Assembly (NCBI RefSeq): GCF_030348945.1
Contig: NZ_JAUCEN010000002.1
Location: forward strand, 3,720,001 to 3,784,000
DNA length: 64,000 bases
Reading direction: 5' to 3'
Origin: Peribacillus sp. ACCC06369
GTDB lineage: Bacteria; Bacillota; Bacilli; Bacillales; DSM-1321
Part shown: one piece after another, positions 16,600 to 24,346 of the stretch
How positions within the stretch are numbered: position 1 is the first letter of the stretch
Layout: every line of letters begins with the position of its first letter
Translations under genes and position numbers: made by a program
The notes under the pieces: model-generated
What the model saw: the letters and a program-made list of their open reading frames with translations, nothing else
What the model was told of the DNA's origin: nothing
Database searches by the model: none

Positions 16600-17787
16600 T
16601 TATGGATTGATTTTCGTCTTGAATGTTTGTTTGCCATCTACATATTCCAAGATGGTCGCCGATTTGATCGGATCATGGTTTTCATCAAGGTTAAGCGTTC
16701 CGGAAACTAATTGAAGATCTTTGACTTCTTCCAACGCTTGTCTGATTTTTTCGGGGGAAGCATCTCCAGATCTCTTGATGGCATCAGCCAGGTAGTAACC
16801 AGTATCATAGCCAAGTGCTGCAAAGGCATCCGGTGTTTTATCGTATTCCTTTTCGAAGGCTGCAACGAAATCCTGGATTTTTGCATCTTCATCTTCAGGG
16901 GAATAGTGATTCGTGATATAGGTATTTTTTAAAGCCTCCGCTCCGGCAATTTCAACGACTTTCGGGGAATCCCAGCCGTCTCCACCCATGAATGGAAGGT
17001 CTATGCCGTCTTCACGGGCCTGCTTTAAGATCAATCCGACTTCTTCATAATAACCAGGAAGGAAAACGAACTCTGGTTTGGCGGATTTGATACGTGTCAA
17101 TGTAGAGCGGAAATCAGTATCTTTTGTAACATAAGCTTCTTCCGCCACGATTTTACCACCCTTGGCAGTGAACGCTTCTTTAAAAGCGGCGGCCAATCCT
17201 TTAGAATAATCACTTGCGCTATCCACATAGATCGCAGCTGTCTTCGCCCCTATTTCGTCAGATGCGAAATTGGCTGCCACCGTACCTTGGAATGGATCGA
17301 TAAAGCAAGTTCTGAACACATAATCGTTTAATTTTCCAGCTTTGTTGGTGATGTCGGGATTTGTTGCAGTTGGTGTGAGAAGAGGAACTTTATTATCCTG
17401 TGCGACCTGAACCTGTGCCAATGTATTTGTGCTTGTCGCTGATCCGACTACAGCCACAACCTTGTCCTGGCTGACTAACTTGATCGAACCGCTTGTAGCT
17501 TCTGCTGCATCTGATTTATTATCAACCTTGACGATTTCCAGTTTTTTACCGTCGATGCCCTCTTTATTAATTTCATCGATGGCCAGCTTCAAACCATCGG
17601 CAGCCGATTGGCCGAATGATGCCGTACCTCCGGACAGTTCAAGGTTGGCCCCAATTTTGATCGTGTCACCCGATTTGGATGAACCCCCGCCTGAACTGCT
17701 AGTTTTCGAGTCGCCGCTACAACCTGCCAGCGTCCCTGCAACCAAAGAAAGTGATAGGAACACTCCTGCTAGCTTTTTCTTCTTCAT
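16600..17787 (-). CDS. livJ: Branched-chain amino acid ABC transporter substrate-binding lipoprotein LivJ (copy 2)
   Basis: Lipoprotein of 395 residues: signal peptide and lipobox (TLAGC), a Ser/Gly-rich linker (SSSGGGSSKSGD), then a type I periplasmic-binding fold (IKIGANLELSGG; VVGSATSTNT; GGDGWDSPK; DAFAALGYDTGY). It is the first gene of the second liv operon and is preceded by a promoter/operator matching that of copy 1. It is the most diverged of the five pairs, especially at the linker and in cleft loops (TPTATNPD), as expected if the two systems have specialised for different ligands or affinities. Confidence 0.93.
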   Translation of the reverse strand: MKKKKLAGVFLSLSLVAGTLAGCSGDSKTSSSGGGSSKSGDTIKIGANLELSGGTASFGQSAADGLKLAIDEINKEGIDGKKLEIVKVDNKSDAAEATSGSIKLVSQDKVVAVVGSATSTNTLAQVQVAQDNKVPLLTPTATNPDITNKAGKLNDYVFRTCFIDPFQGTVAANFASDEIGAKTAAIYVDSASDYSKGLAAAFKEAFTAKGGKIVAEEAYVTKDTDFRSTLTRIKSAKPEFVFLPGYYEEVGLILKQAREDGIDLPFMGGDGWDSPKVVEIAGAEALKNTYITNHYSPEDEDAKIQDFVAAFEKEYDKTPDAFAALGYDTGYYLADAIKRSGDASPEKIRQALEEVKDLQLVSGTLNLDENHDPIKSATILEYVDGKQTFKTKINP

Positions 17788-17845
17788 TTGAAACCCCCTT
17801 GTTTTGTATGTTCTTTTTAATAAATAGAATATTTGAATAAAAAAT

Positions 17846-17888
17846 AATATTCTGAAAATAGTTTATCTCATTCTTTCGACCCCGTCTA
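17846..17888 (-). promoter_or_regulatory. livJ2 promoter with CodY box
   Basis: Minus strand: TAGACG (17888-17883), 17-base spacer, TAAACT (17865-17860), then a box which on the plus strand reads AATATTCTGAAAATA. That is two mismatches from the CodY consensus AATTTTCWGAAAATT, placed just downstream of -10 where a repressor would block. The promoter hexamers are identical to those of livJ1. Confidence 0.65.
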
Positions 17889-17936
17889 TATGATATGGAT
17901 AAAAAAGTTATTTAAAGGGAATATCTCCTATTAGAC

Positions 17937-17963
17937 AAAAAAAACTGACCCTGTATAGAGTCA
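17937..17963 (-). terminator. tcdA terminator
   Basis: ACTGACTC / GGGTCAGT stem followed by eight U on the minus strand, 10 bp past the tcdA stop. Confidence 0.8.
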
Positions 17964-17972
17964 GTCAACTTA

Positions 17973-18734
17973 TCAATCATTTACACGGCGTACTTCAATA
18001 TCTTTTAAAATATCATTGATCACCCAGCTTGCTGCAATTAAGCCTGCTACAGATGGTACGAAAGCATTCGAAGATGGCGGCATTTGGGCCTTACGGATTT
18101 TTGCCTCATCATTGCCGACTTCTTTTCGGACATCCTCACGAATGACAATTGGACTTTCGTCGGAGAAGACAACGGGAATTCCCTTTGTTATGCCCTCTTT
18201 ACGCAATCTAGTACGAATGACCTTGGCAAGCGGGTCGGTATGCGTTTTGGAGATATCGGCAATTTGAAAACGTGTCGGGTCCATTTTATTAGCGGCCCCC
18301 ATGCTTGAAATCACCTTGATATTCCGTTTCAGGCATTCCTTCATCACATGCATCTTATAAATGACCGTATCGGATGCATCAATGACATAGTCCAGTCCAT
18401 AACTGAAGAATTCTTCAAACGTTTCTTCTGTATAGAACATTTTAAGGGAAATCACTTCGCAGTCGGGATTGATGTCCTGAATGCGATTTTTCATCAATTC
18501 CGCTTTCGGTTGACCGACTGTTGATAATAGTGCATGAATCTGTCTGTTTACATTTGTGATGTCGACATCGTCTTTATCCACAAGAATAATACGGCCGACC
18601 CCCGTGCGTGCCAATGCTTCAGCCGAAAAAGAACCTACGCCTCCTACCCCCAGGACAGCAACGGTCGTGTTTTTCAGGATATCGATGCCTTCCTTGCCTA
18701 TTGCTAATTCATTTCGTGAAAACTGATGCAGCAT
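17973..18734 (-). CDS. tcdA: tRNA threonylcarbamoyladenosine dehydratase (TcdA/CsdL, ThiF/E1-like)
   Basis: E1-like ATP-dependent enzyme of 253 residues that cyclises t6A37 of ANN-decoding tRNAs to the hydantoin form. It has the Rossmann nucleotide loop GVGGVGS (29-35), the Arg finger region NRQIHAL, DASDT (around 120) and a PPSSNAFVPSVAGL C-terminal block, all as in TcdA/YrvM. It starts at ATG with GGAG upstream. As in B. subtilis, it lies downstream of aspS and 6S RNA. A generic ThiF/MoeB role is unlikely, since no sulfur-carrier protein is nearby. Confidence 0.85.
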   Translation of the reverse strand: MLHQFSRNELAIGKEGIDILKNTTVAVLGVGGVGSFSAEALARTGVGRIILVDKDDVDITNVNRQIHALLSTVGQPKAELMKNRIQDINPDCEVISLKMFYTEETFEEFFSYGLDYVIDASDTVIYKMHVMKECLKRNIKVISSMGAANKMDPTRFQIADISKTHTDPLAKVIRTRLRKEGITKGIPVVFSDESPIVIREDVRKEVGNDEAKIRKAQMPPSSNAFVPSVAGLIAASWVINDILKDIEVRRVND

Positions 18735-18845
18735 ATATATTCAACTCCAATAAATTCTGTTCTTATTTAGCTTCCCAATTAACAATATATCATAAACATC
18801 ATTTATGACAAGCGAAATATAAGCAGTCTAATCGGAATTAGTGTA

Positions 18846-19994
18846 CTAGGTCATTTTTGCTAATTTCTGAAGGACGGTCGCCAGCAGGAGAGTCCGTTCT
18901 GTCAGGCTGGGAATTTCCAAATACTCCTCTTCACTATGTGCATTCCCTCCAATGGGCCCGAGTCCATCTACCGTCGCTATCCCCAATACAGAAGTAATAG
19001 ATGCATCCGAACCTCCACCCGTGGCCGTATCTGTTATTTTTATGCCGATTTCCTCCCCCGCCTGACGGATAGTCTCTAAAAGCAAGTTCGTTTTCTCGTT
19101 CTTTTCCATGGGAGACCGGTCCATTTTCCCGCTTAATGTCGTTTTCGTCCCTGGAATATAAGTTTCAGCGCAGATTTTTTTCAGTTGTTTAAGAATGATA
19201 GCTTCTTGCTTTTTTTCCGAGATCCGTACATCCACAAAAGCAGCCGCATGGGCAGCGATGGCATTGACAGCAGAACCTCCTTCAATCATGCCGACATTAA
19301 CGCTGATACCTTTCTTTTGATCATTCAATCGGTGTAAGGCAATGATCTTATTAGCCAATTCTTCAATTGCACTCCGACCCTTTTCCGGTTCGATCCCTGA
19401 ATGGGCTGCCACCCCCACTATATCCACTTTAAATTGACCGCATCCCCTTCTTGCCGTGACAAGTGAACCATCCGTCCTTGCCGGTTCAAGAATTAACGCG
19501 AACTTCTTATTGGCACCTTTTTCAGATATGAGTGAAGCGGAAGACGGAGACCCGATCTCTTCATCACTATTGAGAATGATTTGAATATGCTTATAGCCTG
19601 TCTGCCCCGTCTGTTTCAAGCAAAGGACTGCATAAAAAAGCTCAACTAAACTAGCCTTCATATCAGCTATACCAGGACCGTATGCCCGATTTCCCTTCAC
19701 ACTAAAAGGACGTTTTTGCGCTGTCCCTTCTGGAAAAACCGTATCCATATGGGCGACGACCAGAATATGCGGTTGATGCGCCTCACGATGCTGGATGACC
19801 AGCTGATTTCCATAATTCTGCTGCTCGACGGTATTCACAATAAAATCCAGGCTTTCAAATTTCGCTTTTAAAATCGAACCAATTTCATCAATACCCTTTT
19901 TTGTATGAGAACCACTATCTATATTCACTAGCTGCTCCACTAATTGAAGCATTTCGTTCCTCTTTACATTCAATAAATCTTTCAAAGCCCTCAC
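18846..19994 (-). CDS. M20 family zinc metallopeptidase (carboxypeptidase G2-like)
   Basis: Cytosolic dizinc peptidase of up to 382 residues. Metal ligands are visible at H82 with D84 (VAHMDTVF), D111 (GIADMKAS), the catalytic Glu pair 145-146 (NSDEEIGS), and a C-terminal His (GGNAHSEEEY). A dimerisation domain lies between about 185 and 285 (ARRGCGQFKVDIVGVAAHSG). This signature fits the glutamate carboxypeptidase/CPG2 group that removes C-terminal Glu, but the substrate is unknown. The GTG at 19994 has a weak ribosome site; ATG 19952, with AGAGG six bases upstream, is a credible alternative start. It has no operon partner. Confidence 0.83.
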   Translation of the reverse strand: MRALKDLLNVKRNEMLQLVEQLVNIDSGSHTKKGIDEIGSILKAKFESLDFIVNTVEQQNYGNQLVIQHREAHQPHILVVAHMDTVFPEGTAQKRPFSVKGNRAYGPGIADMKASLVELFYAVLCLKQTGQTGYKHIQIILNSDEEIGSPSSASLISEKGANKKFALILEPARTDGSLVTARRGCGQFKVDIVGVAAHSGIEPEKGRSAIEELANKIIALHRLNDQKKGISVNVGMIEGGSAVNAIAAHAAAFVDVRISEKKQEAIILKQLKKICAETYIPGTKTTLSGKMDRSPMEKNEKTNLLLETIRQAGEEIGIKITDTATGGGSDASITSVLGIATVDGLGPIGGNAHSEEEYLEIPSLTERTLLLATVLQKLAKMT

Positions 19995-20085
19995 TACTTT
20001 CTATCATTGGCTGATTATAATTCCAACCTTACTATAATTTACGAATCTATATTGCGGAATGTTACTTAAATGGGGAGATTTGAAG

Positions 20086-20253
20086 TTTATTCGAGAGTTT
20101 TTGGGGTTTACTCGTGGGTTTGGGCTATTTACTCGTGAGGTTAGGCTTTTTACTCGTGAATTCGGCTCGTTTACTCGTGAGTTTGCGGCATTTACTCGTG
20201 AATCCACGCCATTCGCTCGCAATATCATGCTTTCACTCGTAAGTTACGCTATT
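20086..20253. repeat. 21-bp minisatellite, eight units
   Basis: Eight consecutive 21-base units, most with the core TTTACTCGTGA, degenerating at both ends (TTTATTCGAGA at the start, TCACTCGTAAG at the end). The period is a multiple of three, so both strands stay open (FTRE-type and SRVN-type heptad peptides), but there is no ribosome site or plausible protein. It lies between the M20 peptidase and the 6S RNA terminator. Confidence 0.8.
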
Positions 20254-20262
20254 TTAACGCAC

Positions 20263-20289
20263 AAAAAAACCCATGTTATTTAACATGAG
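20263..20289 (-). terminator. 6S RNA terminator
   Basis: CATGTTA-AATAACATG palindromic stem (20272-20287) followed by GGGTTTTTTT on the minus strand, about 15 bases after the end of the predicted mature 6S RNA. Confidence 0.75.
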
Positions 20290-20303
20290 TTGCTTTGTAA
20301 TGT

Positions 20304-20494
20304 GTAAGAGTCCCAATTGTGCCGTTTACGCCTTTGTTTTGAACCCGCTCTCCGCAGGTGGGTGCTCGGTTCCTCGCGTTTGTAAGTCCTCTTCGAGGGA
20401 GGCATTTACGCGGCCAGGAAACTAGTGCTCCCGGTAACTATAAGTGTTCGGTCAAAACTTATAGGTTAAAGAACGAACACATCAGGACTCTTAC
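20304..20494 (-). ncRNA. bsrA: 6S RNA (BsrA/6S-1 type)
   Basis: About 191 nt. The 5' end GTAAGAGTCC pairs exactly with the 3' end GGACTCTTAC, the closing stem of 6S RNA. A long interrupted hairpin follows, with GC-rich arms and a central open region (around GTTCGTTCTTTAACC and GAACCGAGCACCC) that mimics an open promoter. Its position between aspS and tcdA is that of bsrA in B. subtilis. 6S RNA binds the vegetative RNA polymerase holoenzyme and sequesters it in stationary phase. Mature ends are inferred from the closing stem. Confidence 0.8.
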
Positions 20495-20505
20495 TTGTTG
20501 AAGAT

Positions 20506-20535
20506 ATCATATCATAATGCTTAACTCCGTTTCAA
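20506..20535 (-). promoter_or_regulatory. 6S RNA promoter
   Basis: Minus strand TTGAAA (20535-20530), 18-base spacer, TATGAT (20511-20506). Transcription would begin near 20498, just upstream of the predicted mature 5' end. Confidence 0.6.
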
Positions 20536-20578
20536 GAGAAAGCATCTAGGTATTTTTTCGTATTTTTTCCCAGTTTTA

Positions 20579-22348
20579 TTACTTTTTTAGTGCAGCAAGC
20601 CTTAGGTTAAGTTCGGCCAATTGCTTGTCACTTACAGCACTCGGTGCGTCAACGAGCAGGTCGCTTGCGCTTGCTGTTTTCGGGAATGCGATGGTATCGC
20701 GAAGGTTCGTGCGGCCTGCAAGCAGCATGACCATACGGTCCAATCCAAGGGCGATTCCGCCGTGTGGTGGCGTTCCGTATTCGAATGCATCCATTAGGAA
20801 GCCGAATTGTGCGTTTGCTTCTTCTTTCGAGAATCCAAGGACTTTGAACATTTTTTCCTGAACGTCGCGTTCGAAAATCCGCAGTGATCCACCGCCAAGT
20901 TCGTAGCCGTTCAAGACAAGGTCATACGCTTGTGCTCGGACGCTTGCTGGGTCTGATTCCAGTTTGTCCATGTCTTCACGGAATGGCATTGTGAATGGAT
21001 GGTGTGCTGCATAGTAGCGTCCTTCTTCTTCGTCGTATTCAAATAATGGCCAGTCCGTCACCCATAGGAAGTTGAATTTGCTTTGATCGATCAAGCCTCT
21101 TTCTTTACCAAGCTTGTTACGAAGTGCTCCTAGTGCATCGGCGACTATGCCTTTTTTATCCGCCACGAACAAGATTAGATCGCCCACTTCGGCTTCCAAT
21201 ACGGATACTAATTGCTGTTGATCTTCTGCGAAGAATTTAGCGATTGGCCCTTTTACTCCGTCTTCTTCAACTTTCAGCCATGCAAGGCCTTTTGCACCGT
21301 AAATCGCTGCAAATTCAGCCAATCCGTCAATATCTTTACGGGAATAATCCGCATTTCCGTCCTTAACGACGATCGCTTTAACTTGTCCGCCGTTTGCAAC
21401 AGCGCCGGTGAACACTTTGAAATCACTGTCTTTCACGATTTCCGAAACATCTTTAAGTTCCATTCCGAAACGCGTATCCGGTTTGTCGGAACCGTAACGG
21501 CTCATCGCTTCATTGTATGTCATTCTAGGGAATGGGAGTGTTACGTCAAGTCCTTTAACATCCTTCATCACTTTAGCCATCATGTTTTCTGCGGTGTTAA
21601 TGATATCTTCTTGGCTCATGAAGCTTGTTTCAATATCGATTTGCGTGAATTCAGGCTGTCTGTCAGCACGTAAATCTTCATCACGGAAACAGCGGGCAAT
21701 TTGATAATAACGTTCGAAACCGGATACCATCAATAGCTGCTTGAAGATTTGCGGTGATTGCGGAAGTGCATAGAACTCACCTTCGTGTACACGGCTTGGC
21801 ACTAAATAATCTCGTGCTCCTTCAGGTGTACTTTTCGTTAAGATAGGTGTTTCGATATCAAGGAAGCCTTCACCGTCCAAGTAATCACGGATTGCTTTTG
21901 TTGCTTGGTTACGCATTTTCAACGTTTCGAACATCGCCGGACGACGCAAGTCCAAATAACGGTATTTCAAACGGATATCTTCTGATACATCCGTTCTTTC
22001 ATCAATGATGAATGGAGGGGTTTTAGCCTCGTTTAAAATTGTAACGTTTTCTGCTTGAACTTCGATGGTACCTGTTGTTACATTCGGGTTGAAGTTGGCT
22101 TCATCACGTTTGATGACTATCCCTTGGATATCAAGGACGTATTCATTACGAATCTTTTCAGCTGTGGCCAATGCGTCTGCCGAAATGTCCGGATTGAAAA
22201 CGACTTGGACGATTCCGCTTCTGTCACGCAGGTCGATGAAGATTACTCCGCCCAAATCCCGACGTTTTTGTACCCATCCTTTTAATGTTACTTTTTCACC
22301 AATAGCTGCTTCTGTCACTTCACCATTGAAGTATGTTCTGCCAAACAT
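20579..22348 (-). CDS. aspS: Aspartyl-tRNA synthetase
   Basis: Class II synthetase of 589 residues, the usual bacterial length. An N-terminal OB anticodon-binding fold ([20 protein letters not shown]) is followed by the catalytic core: motif 2 around [19 protein letters not shown], the bacterial GAD insert from about 285 to 420, and motif 3 [14 protein letters not shown] 22348 has GGGGG upstream and lies 12 bp from the hisS stop, so both are probably co-transcribed under the T-box before hisS. Confidence 0.97.
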   Translation of the reverse strand: MFGRTYFNGEVTEAAIGEKVTLKGWVQKRRDLGGVIFIDLRDRSGIVQVVFNPDISADALATAEKIRNEYVLDIQGIVIKRDEANFNPNVTTGTIEVQAENVTILNEAKTPPFIIDERTDVSEDIRLKYRYLDLRRPAMFETLKMRNQATKAIRDYLDGEGFLDIETPILTKSTPEGARDYLVPSRVHEGEFYALPQSPQIFKQLLMVSGFERYYQIARCFRDEDLRADRQPEFTQIDIETSFMSQEDIINTAENMMAKVMKDVKGLDVTLPFPRMTYNEAMSRYGSDKPDTRFGMELKDVSEIVKDSDFKVFTGAVANGGQVKAIVVKDGNADYSRKDIDGLAEFAAIYGAKGLAWLKVEEDGVKGPIAKFFAEDQQQLVSVLEAEVGDLILFVADKKGIVADALGALRNKLGKERGLIDQSKFNFLWVTDWPLFEYDEEEGRYYAAHHPFTMPFREDMDKLESDPASVRAQAYDLVLNGYELGGGSLRIFERDVQEKMFKVLGFSKEEANAQFGFLMDAFEYGTPPHGGIALGLDRMVMLLAGRTNLRDTIAFPKTASASDLLVDAPSAVSDKQLAELNLRLAALKK

Positions 22349-22360
22349 GGTATTTCCCCC

Positions 22361-23632
22361 TTAAGCCTGTAGCTTTTTGAATTGTTCAACGAATGTGGCA
22401 AGGTCCATTTGGACTTGTTCACCAGTTTCCATGAACTTTACATTGATTTTATTATTTGCCAATTCATCTTCCCCGAGTGTCGCCACATATCTCGCTTCCA
22501 GGCGGTCGGCTGATTTGAATTGCGCTTTCACTTTTCGGTCTTGATAATCTTTTTCGACAGTAAAACCGGCATTCCGCAATTGATGGGCAAGTTTGACATT
22601 ATAATCCTTGGCTGTTTCACCTAATGAAACAAGATAGCAGTCAATTCCCTTTTTGATCGGAAGCTCGATGTTTTCTGCTTGCAATGCTGCAATCAGGCGT
22701 TCAATGCTAAGAGCAAATCCGATACCAGGTGTTTCCGGTCCGCCAAGTTCTTCAGACAGCCCGTTATATCTGCCGCCTCCGCAAAGTGTAGTAATGGCGC
22801 CAAAGCCTTCTGCATCACTCATGATTTCAAAAGCGGTATGATTATAGTAATCCAAGCCCCGCACAAGTGTAGGATCTTCGACGAATTCTATTTCCAAATC
22901 CGTAAGATGCTGTTTCACTTTTTCGAAATAAATACGGGATTCATCATTTAAATATTCAATGATGGATGGCGCGGTGTTCATCAATTCATGATCGTGATCT
23001 TTTTTGCAATCCAGGATACGCAATGGATTTTTTTCCAGACGGTTCTGACAATCGCCGCAAAACTCTCCAATCCGAGGTTCGAAATGTTTGATTAAAGCAT
23101 TGCGATGCGCTGTCCTGCTTTCCTTATCACCAAGGCTGTTGATCACAAGTTTCAGCTTTTTCAATCCAAGTTCTTTGTATAGGTTCATCGCAAGTGAAAG
23201 AACCTCTGCATCGATTCCGGGATCCTTACTACCTAAAGCTTCGATGCCGAATTGAACGAACTGGCGGAAGCGGCCTGCTTGTGGACGTTCGTAACGGAAC
23301 ATCGGGCCGATATAATAAAGCTTGACCGGTTGATTAGCCCACCCGAACATTTTGTTCTCGATATATGACCGAACAACTGATGCGGTGCCTTCCGGACGAA
23401 GGGTTAAATTCCTTTCACCGCGATCTTGAAATGAATACATCTCTTTTTGTACGATATCGGTTGTATCACCTACACCACGTAAAAATAATTCGGTGTGTTC
23501 AAAAATCGGTGTGCGGATTTCTTTATATTGATAACGGTGACAAATATCACGCGCTGTCTTTTCGATATACTGCCAAATTTCCGTTTGGCTAGGCAATAAA
23601 TCCTGGGTTCCTCTAGGAATCTGAATAGACAT
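22361..23632 (-). CDS. hisS: Histidyl-tRNA synthetase
   Basis: Class II synthetase of 423 residues: motif 1 region GTQDLLPSQ, motif 2 FRYERPQAGRFRQF, His-binding LVRGLDYYNHTAFE and motif 3 GFALSIERL, then an anticodon-binding domain. The open frame extends 65 codons upstream, but those run through the T-box leader; GGAGG eight bases before ATG 23632 marks the true start (MSIQIPRGTQDLLP). It is the first gene of the hisS-aspS operon. Confidence 0.97.
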   Translation of the reverse strand: MSIQIPRGTQDLLPSQTEIWQYIEKTARDICHRYQYKEIRTPIFEHTELFLRGVGDTTDIVQKEMYSFQDRGERNLTLRPEGTASVVRSYIENKMFGWANQPVKLYYIGPMFRYERPQAGRFRQFVQFGIEALGSKDPGIDAEVLSLAMNLYKELGLKKLKLVINSLGDKESRTAHRNALIKHFEPRIGEFCGDCQNRLEKNPLRILDCKKDHDHELMNTAPSIIEYLNDESRIYFEKVKQHLTDLEIEFVEDPTLVRGLDYYNHTAFEIMSDAEGFGAITTLCGGGRYNGLSEELGGPETPGIGFALSIERLIAALQAENIELPIKKGIDCYLVSLGETAKDYNVKLAHQLRNAGFTVEKDYQDRKVKAQFKSADRLEARYVATLGEDELANNKINVKFMETGEQVQMDLATFVEQFKKLQA

Positions 23633-23692
23633 ATATGTTTCCTCCTTTAAAGCAAAACGCCCTTTATCCAGCGCTATACTGATTTTTTCCAA

Positions 23693-23975
23693 ACAAAAAA
23701 CTCCCGCCCCTTGTAACTTATCCGTTACAAGGGACGAGAGTTTGGATATCCCGTGGTGCCACCCTAGTTGAAGCACAAAAAATAAGTGCCCCCGCTTAAA
23801 AACAGTTAACGCCTGTTTTACGTCCATCTCCTATTAAGTAATACCGTTCGGAGTGAAGCCTACGGAGGGTTCTTTCATTAAGTCATCATGTGGAATGCTT
23901 TCAGCCTCGGCATTTCCTCTCTTTTCATGTGTTTCTTAATTACTCTTCTCCATCATTGGTTATTGCAGTAATAAG
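23693..23975 (-). promoter_or_regulatory. T-box riboswitch of hisS-aspS
   Basis: The T-box core AGGGTGGCACCACGGG lies at 23765-23750 (minus strand), and a strong terminator (ACTCTCGTCCCTTGTAAC pairing with GTTACAAGGGGCGGGAGT, then TTTTTT) at 23742-23695. Stem I lies upstream of about 23830; its 5' end is approximate. The base after UGG in the antiterminator bulge is C, which pairs with a G73 discriminator. That fits tRNA-Asp (G73) rather than bacterial tRNA-His (C73). A GAC triplet occurs at 23884-23882 and a CAC at 23892-23890, so both specifiers are possible by position. Uncharged tRNA would stabilise the antiterminator. Confidence 0.9.
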
Positions 23976-24043
23976 TCTGATATTTTATAATCATACGGAC
24001 GTTAACATCAAATGTCAAGGCAGGCTGAGGATTTTGTCGCATT

Positions 24044-24217
24044 TTATTGGTTCAAATGTTTTTTCAAATTTTTGACCGTCCGGACATTGACTCCGAATTC
24101 GGATGCCAATTCAACCAGGTTTGCGCTTTGTTCCTTCTGGATGAAATCGTGGAAATCGACACCTAATACTTGATTGCCTCCGCTTAAGCTCGTTTGATCT
24201 TTTTCGCTGAATTTCAT
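24044..24217 (-). CDS. yrzK: Small conserved protein YrzK-like
   Basis: A 57-residue protein from ATG 24217, with GGAGGG seven bases upstream. The sequence is MKFSEKDQTSLSGGNQ... ending VRTVKNLKKHLNQ. The second half (LVELASEFGVNVRTVKNLKKHL) looks like a helix-turn-helix. B. subtilis has a small gene, yrzK, at exactly this place between yrvJ and hisS; the name rests on position and size. Its function is unknown. It is divergent from the amidase gene and lies just upstream of the hisS T-box. Confidence 0.7.
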   Translation of the reverse strand: MKFSEKDQTSLSGGNQVLGVDFHDFIQKEQSANLVELASEFGVNVRTVKNLKKHLNQ

Positions 24218-24346
24218 GTAGGTTCCCTCCTCGAGTTATATAAGCTTTATTCTTCCCAAAAAAAAATGTTTTTTGCACTGGGAAAGAGGGAAATTTTTAT
24301 TGAACGAGAATACATACATATAGACATTAAAAGGGAGAGACAACTT

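Noticed and set aside
20004..20228. Short SRVN-repeat protein
   Set aside because: Translation of the 21-bp minisatellite; no ribosome site, and the opposite strand is equally open.
20086..20253. Possible CRISPR array
   Set aside because: Units are contiguous without spacers and there are no cas genes in the window.
23633..23827. 65-residue N-terminal extension of hisS
   Set aside because: It translates the T-box and terminator; the ribosome site and family N-terminus place the start at 23632.
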